Virus record (IMG/VR): IMGVR_UViG_3300050821_004236
Coordinates: 1 to 47,596 of that record
Strand: one strand, 5' to 3'
DNA from: a virus
Length of the DNA: 47,596 nucleotides
Positions 1 to 5,637 of this stretch are shown piece after piece (the stretch's first letter is position 1; the number at the start of each line of letters is the position of its first letter). A model generated the notes under the pieces. That model was not told where the DNA came from. It saw only the letters and a list, made by a program, of their open reading frames with translations, and made no database searches. The translations under genes and the position numbers were made by a program.

Positions 1-340
1 GGCGCATGATGGGGATTGGCTTGCGGTACTTCTCTACGGTGCGGACAGCTATGGCATATAGCTTCTTGGCGTCTACAGAGCCTTTGTGGTAGTCAAACCT
101 GCTCGGCCTAGCGTTTACCCTTGGGAAGCAGCGCTTGACCTCCACAACGCCTAGGATTGCGTTCTTCTGTAGCGCATCGGGGTCGTACTCGAACTCCTTG
201 CACTTCTCTCGATTGATTACGTGTGAAGCATGGATGGCGTATTGCTCACCTGGCTCTACGCTCCAGTTCTTTATGATGACATGCCGACGACGATCTACGA
301 TGAGCTGCGCCCACGGCTGATGGATAGTTATGACTCTCAT
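1..340 (-). CDS. ASCH-domain protein (3' end outside window)
   Basis: The reading frame begins with ATG at 340 and stays open to the window edge (113 codons), so the C-terminus is missing. The first residues, MRVITIHQPWAQLIV, followed by a KNWS segment, match the start of ASCH domains (typically I-x-QPWA-x-LI then an NRSW-like stretch). ASCH proteins have a beta-barrel related to PUA domains and bind RNA or modified nucleosides; some act as RNases or deaminate modified cytidine. Its ATG overlaps the TGA of the upstream HNH gene (ATGA), so the two are probably translationally coupled. It is the most distal visible gene of the leftward early operon. The fold is read from motif only; the activity is unknown. 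Confidence 0.75.
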   Translation of the reverse strand, partial: MRVITIHQPWAQLIVDRRRHVIIKNWSVEPGEQYAIHASHVINREKCKEFEYDPDALQKNAILGVVEVKRCFPRVNARPSRFDYHKGSVDAKKLYAIAVRTVEKYRKPIPIMR

Positions 341-684
341 CTCCCCGCTGCTCCACGGAGTAGATTGCAACCGTGACACACAGGAACAACATCTAGGGGT
401 TTGGAGTAGTCTCTGTGATCATATCGTGTTGCCCTCTTGTCGCAGTCAGAACACTTCACAAACTCAACTTTTAGATTTGGCAGTTTGCCAATCTTTACGG
501 CATACTGAACCGCTTTGTGCGCTCGATTTGCTCCGAGCAGCGTCTTTTGCTTGCGCCTTACGGAAGGCGTGCGGACCTGCTTGATACCAGGCAAAAGAAC
601 CCTGCCCTGCCAACTCACTGCCTGTGGGCATGGAACATCATGAGATCGTTCGCCTACGACCGGCCTGACGCGATTTTCGCTCAT
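337..684 (-). CDS. HNH-like zinc endonuclease, possibly degenerate
   Basis: 115 aa with a basic N-terminal half. The C-terminal zinc/HNH core is CSDCDKRATRYDHRDYSKPL followed by CHGCN (about residues 78-110). Two CxxC pairs that would hold zinc and the first His-Asp of the beta-beta-alpha-metal fold are present. The last His of the usual C-x-x-C-H-x-x-x-H tail is replaced (CHGCNLLRG), so catalysis may be weak or lost. The ATG at 684 has an AGAAGGAAG ribosome-binding site upstream. It overlaps both neighbours by ATGA, which suggests it is now an operon member rather than a recent insertion. It is related to the HNH proteins at 7551, 24464 and 37033. Confidence 0.75.
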   Translation of the reverse strand: MSENRVRPVVGERSHDVPCPQAVSWQGRVLLPGIKQVRTPSVRRKQKTLLGANRAHKAVQYAVKIGKLPNLKVEFVKCSDCDKRATRYDHRDYSKPLDVVPVCHGCNLLRGAAGR

Positions 685-830
685 TTTGGCTTCCTTCTAC
701 GCTCTGCGCGTGCCTTGCGATGCACTTGGCAGTAGCCGCTAACAACTTGCTTCTTCCCGCAGATTTGACAACATCCTGACGCTTGCTTTTTGATTTGCCA
801 GAGTCTTTGTCGGCTGAGTTTGTTTGCCAT
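681..830 (-). CDS. 49-aa basic zinc-ribbon miniprotein
   Basis: ATG at 830, TGA at 681-683 overlapping the ATG of the HNH gene. The sequence contains a C-C-x-x-C-G-K-K knuckle and a second C-x-x-H pair about ten residues later, giving one plausible zinc site, then a strongly basic tail ending in AERRRKPK. It could bind nucleic acid. A TAAAAT hexamer lies 8 nt before the ATG and may be a -10 box, but no convincing -35 is visible. A longer TTG-started frame on the same strand (638-922) covers this region but lacks both a ribosome-binding site and domain signals, so this shorter gene is preferred. Confidence 0.7.
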   Translation of the reverse strand: MANKLSRQRLWQIKKQASGCCQICGKKQVVSGYCQVHRKARAERRRKPK

Positions 831-946
831 GCGAAAGATTTTACAAGATTGCTCTTGACAAGTCTCACTTTGACCTTCGCGGCCCCTCTGCTACTCGTTC
901 TGAGTGGCTCTCCGGGCCGCAAGCGTGAAGCCTAATCAGCTACCAC

Positions 947-969
947 GAGGCAGTACGTCAAGCTGCCTC
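947..969. other. Perfect 7-bp hairpin between small genes
   Basis: GAGGCAG and CTGCCTC form a perfect inverted repeat around a 9-nt loop, directly after the stop of the gene at 972-1187 (minus). There is no T-run on the minus side, so it is not a classical intrinsic terminator; it may be an mRNA processing or stability element. The rest of 831-971 shows no further gene. Confidence 0.4.
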
Positions 970-971
970 AC

Positions 972-1187
972 TCAAAATAATTTCGGATTCATCCGGTCTT
1001 TCTCTGCGCGTTCTTCCTCTTCGATCCCTCGCTTGATTCGCTCGAACTCGTTTTTAATTTCTAGTTTTCGGATGCACTCTAGGCAGGGTCCGCGCCGTAC
1101 ACCGTCTACTCTGTGTTGCGTGTCTTTCGCACAGCGGAGGCAATAGGCTGTGCATTCAAGCGTTGCCTTTGTGTAGTGCTCTCCCAC
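972..1187 (-). CDS. Zinc-ribbon protein with charged helical tail
   Basis: 71 aa, GTG start at 1187. Two CxxC knuckles (CLRC and CLEC) sit 14 residues apart and make a single zinc-ribbon site, with an extra Cys nearby. The C-terminal 35 residues are highly charged (KNEFERIKRGIEEEERAEK) and probably helical. No family name is recognised. Short single-ribbon proteins with a charged tail recur in this operon (681, 1470, 1651), so a shared nucleic-acid or host-protein binding role is possible but unproven. Confidence 0.7.
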   Translation of the reverse strand: MGEHYTKATLECTAYCLRCAKDTQHRVDGVRRGPCLECIRKLEIKNEFERIKRGIEEEERAEKDRMNPKLF

Positions 1188-1219
1188 GTCTCACGCTCGC
1201 CTCGCTGCAAACCTGCCGA

Positions 1220-1468
1220 TTACAGCTTTTCCAACTCTTCTTTGATCTTGAAATACTGCGTTTTGTCGCAGAGAATTAGTCCGCCGATGAACTTTCCATC
1301 ATAGATTCCCATGAGCACATTTCCGCCAACGCCGATAGTGACCTGCGTATCGCGGTCTTTGTGGACGAGTTTCATGTGTGTCACGTTGTCGAGCGGAGAC
1401 AAGCGAATATCCATGTTGCGCTCGCACATCGCTTTGAGAATATCGAAATGTCCAGCCTTGTCGCTCAT
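1220..1468 (-). CDS. Hypothetical protein, 82 aa
   Basis: Begins MSDKAGHFDILKAMCERNMD. The ATG at 1468 is preferred over an in-frame start at 1489 because a GGAGGG ribosome-binding site lies about 8 nt upstream of it. The TGA of the upstream zinc gene ends one base before this ATG, so coupling is likely. Predicted secondary structure is a helix followed by strands (THMKLVHKD, TQVTIGVGG, VLMGIYDGKFIGGLIL). It has no motif I recognise. Confidence 0.7.
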   Translation of the reverse strand: MSDKAGHFDILKAMCERNMDIRLSPLDNVTHMKLVHKDRDTQVTIGVGGNVLMGIYDGKFIGGLILCDKTQYFKIKEELEKL

Positions 1469-1469
1469 C

Positions 1470-1646
1470 TCACGCCCTCCGTGCTGCAAACCTGTTCTCC
1501 AACGTACCCCAAAGTTTCGCCACGCGCACGCGGATAGCTTCGTTGAGTGCCTTGCAGTCGCCGCACAGGAACACGCCTATGCGTCCACATCCGCAGCACG
1601 AAGTTAAGCGCGTCCGCTTGATCGGAGCTACGTGGGTGATCTTCAT
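1470..1646 (-). CDS. 58-aa zinc-binding miniprotein
   Basis: ATG at 1646, TGA at 1470-1472. An N-terminal CCGCG and a later CGDC make two cysteine pairs about seven residues apart, enough for a zinc knuckle; a short helix (LNEAIRVRVAKLWGTLENRF) follows. It begins right after the stop of the 59-aa zinc protein upstream and ends just before the next ATG, as expected in a compact phage operon. No strong ribosome-binding site is visible, so translation may depend on coupling. Function unknown. Confidence 0.65.
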   Translation of the reverse strand: MKITHVAPIKRTRLTSCCGCGRIGVFLCGDCKALNEAIRVRVAKLWGTLENRFAARRA

Positions 1647-1650
1647 CTGG

Positions 1651-1830
1651 TCACATAAAGTATTTGAACTTGTCCACCAACGCTTGCTTTGCTCGGCCCT
1701 TCTTGAAAACTTTCTTACGTGTACGCGGAGGCAGCTCCCTCAACATCACGCAGGCTGGGCAGTAACGGCCCTCGAAATACACGCGCTTGGGGTGGCGACC
1801 ACACCATTTAGGCTTTTGTCGCCGCTGCAT
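1651..1830 (-). CDS. 59-aa zinc-finger-like basic protein
   Basis: ATG at 1830, TGA at 1651-1653. The sequence has a CGRH pair, then CPAC about 14 residues later: a C-x-x-H / C-x-x-C arrangement that could bind one zinc. The tail is strongly basic (RTRKKVFKKGRAKQ). It overlaps the end of the upstream gene by 23 bp, normal in this operon. A small nucleic-acid binding protein is the likeliest reading, by inference only. Confidence 0.65.
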   Translation of the reverse strand: MQRRQKPKWCGRHPKRVYFEGRYCPACVMLRELPPRTRKKVFKKGRAKQALVDKFKYFM

Positions 1831-2005
1831 CGTCTCTCCGCTGCTGTCCTTGGAGTTTTCTGTTCATGTCTTCGTGCCAGCGTCTCACCATCGCCTCATC
1901 TCCAGAGCTGTAAACTTTGCAGAACTTGCTTACCATGCGATGCGCCTTTGGGTCGTACTCGTCTATGCGGATCTGCTTTGGGTAGCCATCGTTGAGGCAG
2001 CTCAT
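1808..2005 (-). CDS. Hypothetical 65-aa protein
   Basis: ATG at 2005, overlapping the stop of the upstream 40-aa gene by ATGA. The protein is polar, with a likely beta start (QIRIDEYDP) and a C-terminal helix rich in Arg and Gln (VRRWHEDMNRKLQGQQRRDD). There is no recognised domain. It is supported by tight packing between two other small genes. Confidence 0.6.
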   Translation of the reverse strand: MSCLNDGYPKQIRIDEYDPKAHRMVSKFCKVYSSGDEAMVRRWHEDMNRKLQGQQRRDDAAATKA

Positions 2006-2124
2006 CGCGGTTTTTCCTGTTCCATTTTCTTAACTACTAACTTCGGGAGGTCGTGCAGGATTTTGCGGATGTGTCGAATCTCCCAAAGTGGACAATCAAC
2101 AAATCTAAAATTGTCGGCCTTCAT
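2002..2124 (-). CDS. Hypothetical 40-aa protein
   Basis: ATG at 2124, TGA overlapping the next ATG (ATGA at 2005-2002). It starts MKADNFRFVDCPLWEIRHIR and ends in a basic helix (LVVKKMEQEKPR). Support comes from the start-stop overlap downstream and lack of room for another gene. No function can be assigned. Confidence 0.55.
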   Translation of the reverse strand: MKADNFRFVDCPLWEIRHIRKILHDLPKLVVKKMEQEKPR

Positions 2125-2196
2125 AATTCTACAAGCACACGCCGAACTTCCCTCACCCAAGTCCTAGTAGTTCTAGTTCTTGAAGGGTGGGGTGCA

Positions 2197-2215
2197 GGGG
2201 CACCGTAGGTACCCC
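2197..2215. other. 8-bp hairpin downstream of a small gene
   Basis: GGGGCACC and GGTACCCC pair (one G-U) around a 3-nt loop. On the minus strand this follows the stop of the 78-aa gene at 2231 by about 15 nt, suggesting an mRNA 3' structure. No T-run follows, so it is not a textbook terminator. The remainder of 2125-2230 shows no clear gene. Confidence 0.4.
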
Positions 2216-2230
2216 GCACTAGCCCTGAAT

Positions 2231-2467
2231 TCAAAAAGACTGACACCGCTTGAGACAGTCGGACACTCTCTTCGCTGGGCGTTGCAGCGGAGTCACCGGC
2301 TTGCCTGTCTCTTTTCTTCCTGCGGAGCGAGGAATAGCTGGCTCTTGATTCGCCTTGTGAGTTAGGCGAATCAGACTTGCTTGTAAAACGTAACAGTTCA
2401 TGGGAACGCGCTTCGCGGAGTGAACCTGGTAGACCGTGTGTGGAGGGATAATCTTCGGTGATTGCAT
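2231..2467 (-). CDS. Hypothetical 78-aa basic protein
   Basis: ATG at 2467 with an excellent ribosome-binding site (AGGGGGAACAG immediately before the start). The product begins MQSPKIIPPHTVYQVHSAKR and is basic throughout (RKETGKPVTP, RPAKRVSDCLKR). An overlapping frame on the same strand (2121-2540) is longer and abuts both neighbours, but its start lacks a good ribosome-binding site. I prefer this one because of its start signal and the hairpin after its stop. No domain is recognised. Confidence 0.5.
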   Translation of the reverse strand: MQSPKIIPPHTVYQVHSAKRVPMNCYVLQASLIRLTHKANQEPAIPRSAGRKETGKPVTPLQRPAKRVSDCLKRCQSF

Positions 2468-2532
2468 CTGTTCCCCCTACAAGGAACAGGGGCAGAGTGT
2501 GTAGGCACTCCACCCCCAAAAGCTGCGCAGAC

Positions 2533-2865
2533 CTAACCATTTTCTACCACTTCACTCCGATTTTTGTCAAGCGGAGCCTTTAATTTCCAATTTCTGATCA
2601 TTCTTGCGTGAGATTCCGCTCTTTTTGAGCGAATAAACCCTGCAAGTTCCCATTTGTCGCGGGTAAAGATCGAACCCATTGCGTTGTGGATTTTTAACTC
2701 GCGCTGATAGTGATCAAAGAAAGCCTTTCGCACATCGTCAGAATTTACCAGCGCTCCACCGTGGCCGAGTACTTCCGCCACCATCTGGGCGCGAATTAAA
2801 TCAGCTTCGTACTTCTTGGCAGCGCGTTCCATTCCCGACATTTTTAGTTGCTCCGCTACGTTCAC
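2533..2865 (-). CDS. Hypothetical helical protein, 110 aa
   Basis: GTG start at 2865 preceded by AAAGGTG. The protein is mostly helical and charged (GMERAAKKYEADLIRAQMVAEVL, then DDVRKAFFDHYQRELKIHNAMG). A segment near residue 65 (IFTRDKWELAGFIRSKRAESHARM) could be a small DNA-binding helix pair. It lies just downstream of the disrupted gene at 2879-3034. No known family is recognised. Confidence 0.7.
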   Translation of the reverse strand: MNVAEQLKMSGMERAAKKYEADLIRAQMVAEVLGHGGALVNSDDVRKAFFDHYQRELKIHNAMGSIFTRDKWELAGFIRSKRAESHARMIRNWKLKAPLDKNRSEVVENG

Positions 2866-2878
2866 GATTCACCTTTCA

Positions 2879-3034
2879 ATGTTGAGAGCTGACTCCGACA
2901 ACTGTTTCAAACTGCAACGCGTGTTCCCTGAAACATGGCGCGAACTGACACAACGATACAATGCCCCTGGTGGCAGATTAAGGTTCATCCTCTTTGAACA
3001 TTTCTATACTGCGCTGATAGTCAAACAGGCTCAT
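2879..3034 (-). pseudogene. Small phage gene broken by an internal inversion
   Basis: On the minus strand an ATG at 3034 gives MSLFDYQRSIEMFKEDEP and then a stop at 2978-2980. This resembles the N-terminus of a small phage protein family that I recall as starting MSLYDY..S....D.PF and continuing ADSDN..KL...FP..W.EL..RYNAPGG. That second half is present here, but on the plus strand (2879-2980: MLRADSDNCFKLQRVFPETW, then RELTQRYNAPGGRL). The simplest reading is an inversion of about 100 bp plus loss of about 8 codons. Imperfect inverted repeats (GATGAACCTT-AAT versus GATTCACCTTTCAAT) flank the segment. The family match is from memory; the opposing strands are seen directly. Confidence 0.5.
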
Positions 3035-3344
3035 CGCAAGATCTTCCCAAGTGATGGAATACGGTCCCAGTCTCCGCGCACGTTTTAGCGTATTCCTCTA
3101 AAGCGAAGCGCAGTTCCATCTTGGCGGTATTTTTACCGAAGACCGCCTCCCAGTCATAGGGCGACACCTGCGGCGAAGTCTCGCGAGCTTCTTGGTAGAC
3201 AGTATAGATTACCTCTGCAAGTAATTCTGGGTCGCAAACAATCTGGACTAAATCGCGCAGGTGTTTTTCGATCTGCGCTTCATAGATTGATTGTAGGTCG
3301 TTGGTTAGCCGCGAACCTTCCTTAATTGGCTGGTATTCCATCAT
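3021..3344 (-). CDS. Hypothetical 107-aa protein, first gene of leftward operon
   Basis: Starts at 3344 with a strong AACGGAGGGG ribosome-binding site; a second ATG follows at once. It is acidic and helical (SIYEAQIEKHLRDLVQIVCD, then PELLAEVIYTVYQEAR). It is the first gene after the leftward promoter at 3486-3514, from which it is separated by a structured leader of about 135 nt. Its last codons overlap the ATG of the broken gene at 3034. Function unknown. Confidence 0.75.
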   Translation of the reverse strand: MMEYQPIKEGSRLTNDLQSIYEAQIEKHLRDLVQIVCDPELLAEVIYTVYQEARETSPQVSPYDWEAVFGKNTAKMELRFALEEYAKTCAETGTVFHHLGRSCDEPV

Positions 3345-3365
3345 CCCCTCCGTTTGATTTGAAAC

Positions 3366-3469
3366 CTTCCACTGGGAAGCTAGCTAGTTTGCATCCAGTC
3401 TGACCGCGGCAGGGGGATAATCCTGCGCGGCACGCCCTTTAGCGTTCTGGCTAGCTCCCGAGTGGGAAG
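3366..3469 (-). promoter_or_regulatory. Structured leader with ~19-bp inverted repeat
   Basis: CTTCCACTGGGAAGCTAGC (3366-3384) and GCTAGCTCCCGAGTGGGAAG (3450-3469) are near-perfect reverse complements with a bulge. They enclose about 65 nt and lie inside the 5' leader of the leftward transcript (start predicted near 3479). Such a stem close to the first gene could control readthrough, mRNA stability or protein binding. No riboswitch class is recognised. Confidence 0.5.
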
Positions 3470-3485
3470 TTTCGGACATGGGCAG

Positions 3486-3514
3486 AGAATACGCGTATGA
3501 CAAAAGTCTGTCAA
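3486..3514 (-). promoter_or_regulatory. Leftward sigma70-type promoter
   Basis: Read on the minus strand: TTGACA (3514-3509), a 17-nt spacer, then TATTCT (3491-3486). The -35 is perfect. Transcription would begin near 3479 and cover the genes from 3344 to the left edge. Its -35 box is one arm of the palindrome shared with the rightward promoter. Confidence 0.75.
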
Positions 3515-3555
3515 GCAAAATATCGCTTGACAAGTAAAATACTTTTGCTTATGCT
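3509..3555 (+). promoter_or_regulatory. Rightward sigma70 promoter with 8-bp palindrome over both -35 boxes
   Basis: TTGACA at 3527-3532, 17-nt spacer, TATGCT at 3550-3555; start predicted at about 3562, one base before the ATG at 3563. TGTCAAGC (3509-3516) and GCTTGACA (3525-3532) form a perfect inverted repeat with an 8-nt spacer, so the -35 boxes of both divergent promoters are the two arms. A dimeric repressor bound here would block both directions; that is inference. No repressor gene is identified in the window. Confidence 0.75.
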
Positions 3556-3562
3556 CCCAAAC

Positions 3563-3727
3563 ATGAAACGCCAAGCTGAAATGGAGATAAGAAGGTTGAA
3601 AGCGGGAATGTGCGCCAAGTGCGGCAAAAGGAAGCGTAGGCCGGGCCGCAGACATTGCGAAGAGTGCGCTGTAAAAGTGTCCAATGCAGCACTGGCACGG
3701 TACTACGAAAAAAAGGCGAGCGTATGA
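3563..3727 (+). CDS. Zinc-ribbon protein, first gene of rightward operon
   Basis: The start MKRQAEMEIRRLKAGMCAKC at 3563 is chosen because the promoter's -10 box ends at 3555, ruling out an in-frame start at 3497. The mRNA would be leaderless; alternatively translation begins at an internal ATG (residue 16). CAKC and CEEC, 15 residues apart with a basic loop (GKRKRRPGRRH), form a zinc ribbon, followed by a short helix. Its TGA overlaps the next ATG. Proteins of this CxxC-GRRHCxxC type are common and poorly known in phages. Confidence 0.7.
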   Translation: MKRQAEMEIRRLKAGMCAKCGKRKRRPGRRHCEECAVKVSNAALARYYEKKASV

Positions 3728-4203
3728 ATAGGCGGTTTACAGAAAGACAAGTCATTCGCGCTTTCTGGAAGCGCGTGAATAAAAATGGTCCTTTGCCACT
3801 TGACAGACCAGAGCTTGGGCGATGCTGGTTGTGGATGACAGGAATTAAGGGCGATGGATACGGGGCGTTTACGGCTAATGGCAAAAGCCTTTTGGCTCAT
3901 CGGTTTAGTTACACTATTCTTATTGGCCCAATTCCTGATGGGCTAGAACTTGACCACCTGTGCCGCCGTACAGGATGCGTTAATCCTTCCCACCTTGAAC
4001 CCGTAACTAGCCTTGAAAATACGCAGCGCGGAGAACGCGCAACAAGAACACATTGCCGACGTGGGCATCCATATTCTGGTTCTAACCTCTACTTGCTCCC
4101 GCACGTAAAGGGTCGTGACTGCCGTACATGCAGGAAATTGGCTAATCAAAAGCGTAAGAAAGCGAAAAATGAACAAAAAATCGCCAACTCAATTATCGCT
4201 TGA
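3724..4203 (+). CDS. HNH endonuclease (HNH_3 type)
   Basis: 159 aa, ATG at 3724 (ATGA overlap). Family signs in order: GRCWLWMTGIKGDGYGAF, AHRFSYTILIGPIPDGLELD, HLCRRTGCVNPSHLEPVT and a following N. This is the classic core of HNH_3 homing-type nucleases; the LDHLC His, the N in CVNPSHLEP and its His are the expected metal and catalytic residues. The C-terminal part has a second Cys/His group (HCRRGHPY, CRTCRKL) that probably binds zinc and DNA. It nicks or cuts DNA and may be mobile, though it fits the operon perfectly. Confidence 0.9.
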   Translation: MNRRFTERQVIRAFWKRVNKNGPLPLDRPELGRCWLWMTGIKGDGYGAFTANGKSLLAHRFSYTILIGPIPDGLELDHLCRRTGCVNPSHLEPVTSLENTQRGERATRTHCRRGHPYSGSNLYLLPHVKGRDCRTCRKLANQKRKKAKNEQKIANSIIA

Positions 4204-4471
4204 TTACCTAAACAAATCAGGCTACACATGTGCGATTGTGGAGCATTGGAATTCTTTCGCTGGCATTCGGCAGGACGTTTTCGGATTCGCTGACATTCTC
4301 GCCTACGGTCGGCACGGGATCGCCCTCATCCAAACTACGACGCAGAACAACTATGAAGCACGCAAAAAGAAGGTACTCGCAAGTCCGCACTTCGAGGGCT
4401 GGAAAAAGGCAGGCGGGATAGTACTGCTCCACGGTTGGGGTAAGGACGGTCTACGAGGGGAGCAATTATGA
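4169..4471 (+). CDS. PD-(D/E)XK-like nuclease family protein
   Basis: 100 aa from MNKKSPTQLSLDYLNKSGYT; this start is favoured because it leaves a short overlap with the HNH gene. The order helix, then VFGFADILAYG with a conserved Asp, then GIALIQTTTQ and a later helix (EARKKKVL) follows the D...(E/Q)xK-type core found in small resolvase-like and restriction-like nucleases. The Glu of the E-x-K is a Gln here, so activity is uncertain. It may process phage DNA or RNA, or be structural. Its TGA overlaps the next ATG. Confidence 0.55.
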   Translation: MNKKSPTQLSLDYLNKSGYTCAIVEHWNSFAGIRQDVFGFADILAYGRHGIALIQTTTQNNYEARKKKVLASPHFEGWKKAGGIVLLHGWGKDGLRGEQL

Positions 4472-4689
4472 GCAAGAGTATTGACCAACTCATCGAAGAA
4501 ACCCACCTAGAAGGCGCTACGTTGCGCGAACTGGAAAATCTGGCCCTACGACGCAAAGCCGAGAGGGAACGCTGCCAAGCGGTCGCTGCGCTGCGAGCGG
4601 AGCGGGCTGTGGGCCTAGGTCTGCGTCTTGCGGCCCTGATAGTCGGTGCAGGGGCAGTACTGTGGGTACTGTCCACTTTTCACTTTTAG
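4468..4689 (+). CDS. Small membrane protein with N-terminal charged helix
   Basis: 73 aa. ATG at 4468 with GAGGGGAG upstream and ATGA overlap with the preceding gene. Residues 1-45 are a charged helix (LEGATLRELENLALRRKAER), and 50-70 form one membrane segment (LRLAALIVGAGAVLWVLSTF). The arrangement suggests a C-tail-anchored inner-membrane protein with its helix in the cytoplasm. Function unknown. Confidence 0.7.
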   Translation: MSKSIDQLIEETHLEGATLRELENLALRRKAERERCQAVAALRAERAVGLGLRLAALIVGAGAVLWVLSTFHF

Positions 4690-4723
4690 ATCGGTCGGGG
4701 CAGTCTGGAGGGTGTGTAGCCAC

Positions 4724-4966
4724 ATGGCCAAAAAATCTGATTTCGTGCGGGATAGTCGCTTTGAATGCCCAGTGCATCGGACTTCGACTTGCGATTGCAT
4801 GACCGCTTACAAACTTTGGTCGCTGATTATGAACCTACCAAGCTACGGCTTGATTGCAGGCGATAGCGATAATCCGATGATTTCGCGCAAGGACGTGGTG
4901 GCGCTGCTTTATCGCCAGAAGCCCAAGCAGCCGACAGCGGAAGAATTGGGCGAAGGATTTTGCTAA
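4724..4966 (+). CDS. Hypothetical 80-aa protein
   Basis: Starts MAKKSDFVRDSRFECPVHRT at 4724, chosen for the GGAGGG 11 nt upstream. Cys and His residues near the N-terminus (CPVH, CDC) may bind a metal. The rest is mixed (SYGLIAGDSDNPMISRKDVV, then ALLYRQKPKQPTAEELGE). No domain recognised. Confidence 0.65.
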   Translation: MAKKSDFVRDSRFECPVHRTSTCDCMTAYKLWSLIMNLPSYGLIAGDSDNPMISRKDVVALLYRQKPKQPTAEELGEGFC

Positions 4967-5016
4967 AGCGCGTCCGGCCCCGCGCCGGGGATAGCGCCTC
5001 GAAAGGAGAAAGGGAC

Positions 5017-5190
5017 GTGAGAAAAAGTGTTTGGATTGGCTACACGAAGTATCGTTGGAGGAATCATTATCGCTGGGAGTTCTCTGGTGCGTTCAAAAGT
5101 TACAAGGAAGCTGCCGAGTGGGTAAGAGTACAAAATGACCGGACAATGCCTGTTAGCGATAGGAGGATATGGCGCTATGACCGAGCGTAA
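5017..5190 (+). CDS. Hypothetical 57-aa protein
   Basis: GTG start at 5017 with AAAGGAGAAAGGGAC directly upstream; longer in-frame starts would read through this ribosome-binding site. The product begins VRKSVWIGYTKYRWRNHYRW and is rich in aromatic and basic residues, ending with a helix (YKEAAEWVRVQNDR). It looks like a compact alpha/beta protein. No family recognised. The 3' end overlaps the next gene by 14 bp. Confidence 0.6.
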   Translation: MRKSVWIGYTKYRWRNHYRWEFSGAFKSYKEAAEWVRVQNDRTMPVSDRRIWRYDRA

Positions 5191-5344
5191 GTGCCTATCT
5201 TGCTTGCGGATTCCCTGTGTGTGCGGGAAATATCCGGGCATGAAGATTGATGATGAAACGCTAATTGATTTTGCGACTACGTGTAGCAACAAAGGGCTTC
5301 GCCTAAAAGCAGAAGTTATTTTGCGACGGCGGGGCCGGGGATAG
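5177..5344 (+). CDS. Small zinc-knuckle protein, 55 aa
   Basis: Starts MTERKCLSCLRIPCVCG at 5177 with a TAGGAGG ribosome-binding site about 11 nt upstream. CLSC and CVC in the first 17 residues are a likely zinc site. A helix-rich remainder follows (DDETLIDFATTCSNKGLRLK). The stop lies inside the first copy of the GC-rich intergenic repeat. Function unknown. Confidence 0.6.
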   Translation: MTERKCLSCLRIPCVCGKYPGMKIDDETLIDFATTCSNKGLRLKAEVILRRRGRG

Positions 5345-5352
5345 CGGGGGAG
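5330..5352 (+). repeat. GC-rich 23-bp intergenic repeat, copy 1
   Basis: GCGGGGCCGGGGATAGCGGG plus GGA is repeated almost exactly at 6034-6056. Both copies sit at the 3' end of a small gene. A shortened relative (GCGCCGGGGATAGCGCCTC) lies at about 4983-5001. They look like spreading intergenic modules or shared translation/stability signals. Confidence 0.6.
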
Positions 5353-5370
5353 AAAAAGGCTTAAGAGTTT

Positions 5371-5637
5371 GTGGCTGGCAGCATAAAAAGTGCAAGCGAA
5401 AGTCGGTGCCCCGTGGCTGACAAACCGGACGTGGACTTGGAGAGGGCGCGGGTGTTCATCAAGGCGCAGAATTTCCAGGAGGATGCTGATGGCGATTTCC
5501 TGGAAGATTTTGAGCAGGAGCTTGCCGCAGAGTTCCGGGCCGTGCGGCTACGTGCACATCAAGATTGCTGCGCCAATTCTGGCGGCTGTCAATTTTGCCA
5601 GCGAGAATTGGATAATGAAAGGGGGCCACGGATATGA
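5371..5637 (+). CDS. Hypothetical acidic protein with Cys motif
   Basis: 88 aa from a GTG at 5371; another GTG at 5413 is possible. Residues 20-60 are acidic and helical (VDLERARVFIKAQNFQEDAD, then FLEDFEQELAAEFRAV). Near the C-terminus CC-x5-C-x-x-C (CCANSGGCQFC) may bind metal. The stop overlaps the ATG of the next gene. No domain recognised. Confidence 0.55.
   Translation: MAGSIKSASESRCPVADKPDVDLERARVFIKAQNFQEDADGDFLEDFEQELAAEFRAVRLRAHQDCCANSGGCQFCQRELDNERGPRI

Noticed and set aside
638-922. 94-aa TTG-started minus frame
   Set aside because: No ribosome-binding site; the 49-aa zinc protein in another frame explains the region and overlaps the next ATG correctly.
2121-2540. 139-aa minus frame touching both neighbouring genes
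   Set aside because: Weak start signal; the shorter frame 2231-2467 has a far better ribosome-binding site and a hairpin after its stop. Not excluded.
2816-3088. 90-aa plus frame as an independent gene
   Set aside because: Only its middle matches a known family; the outer parts are antisense to real genes. Better explained by inversion.
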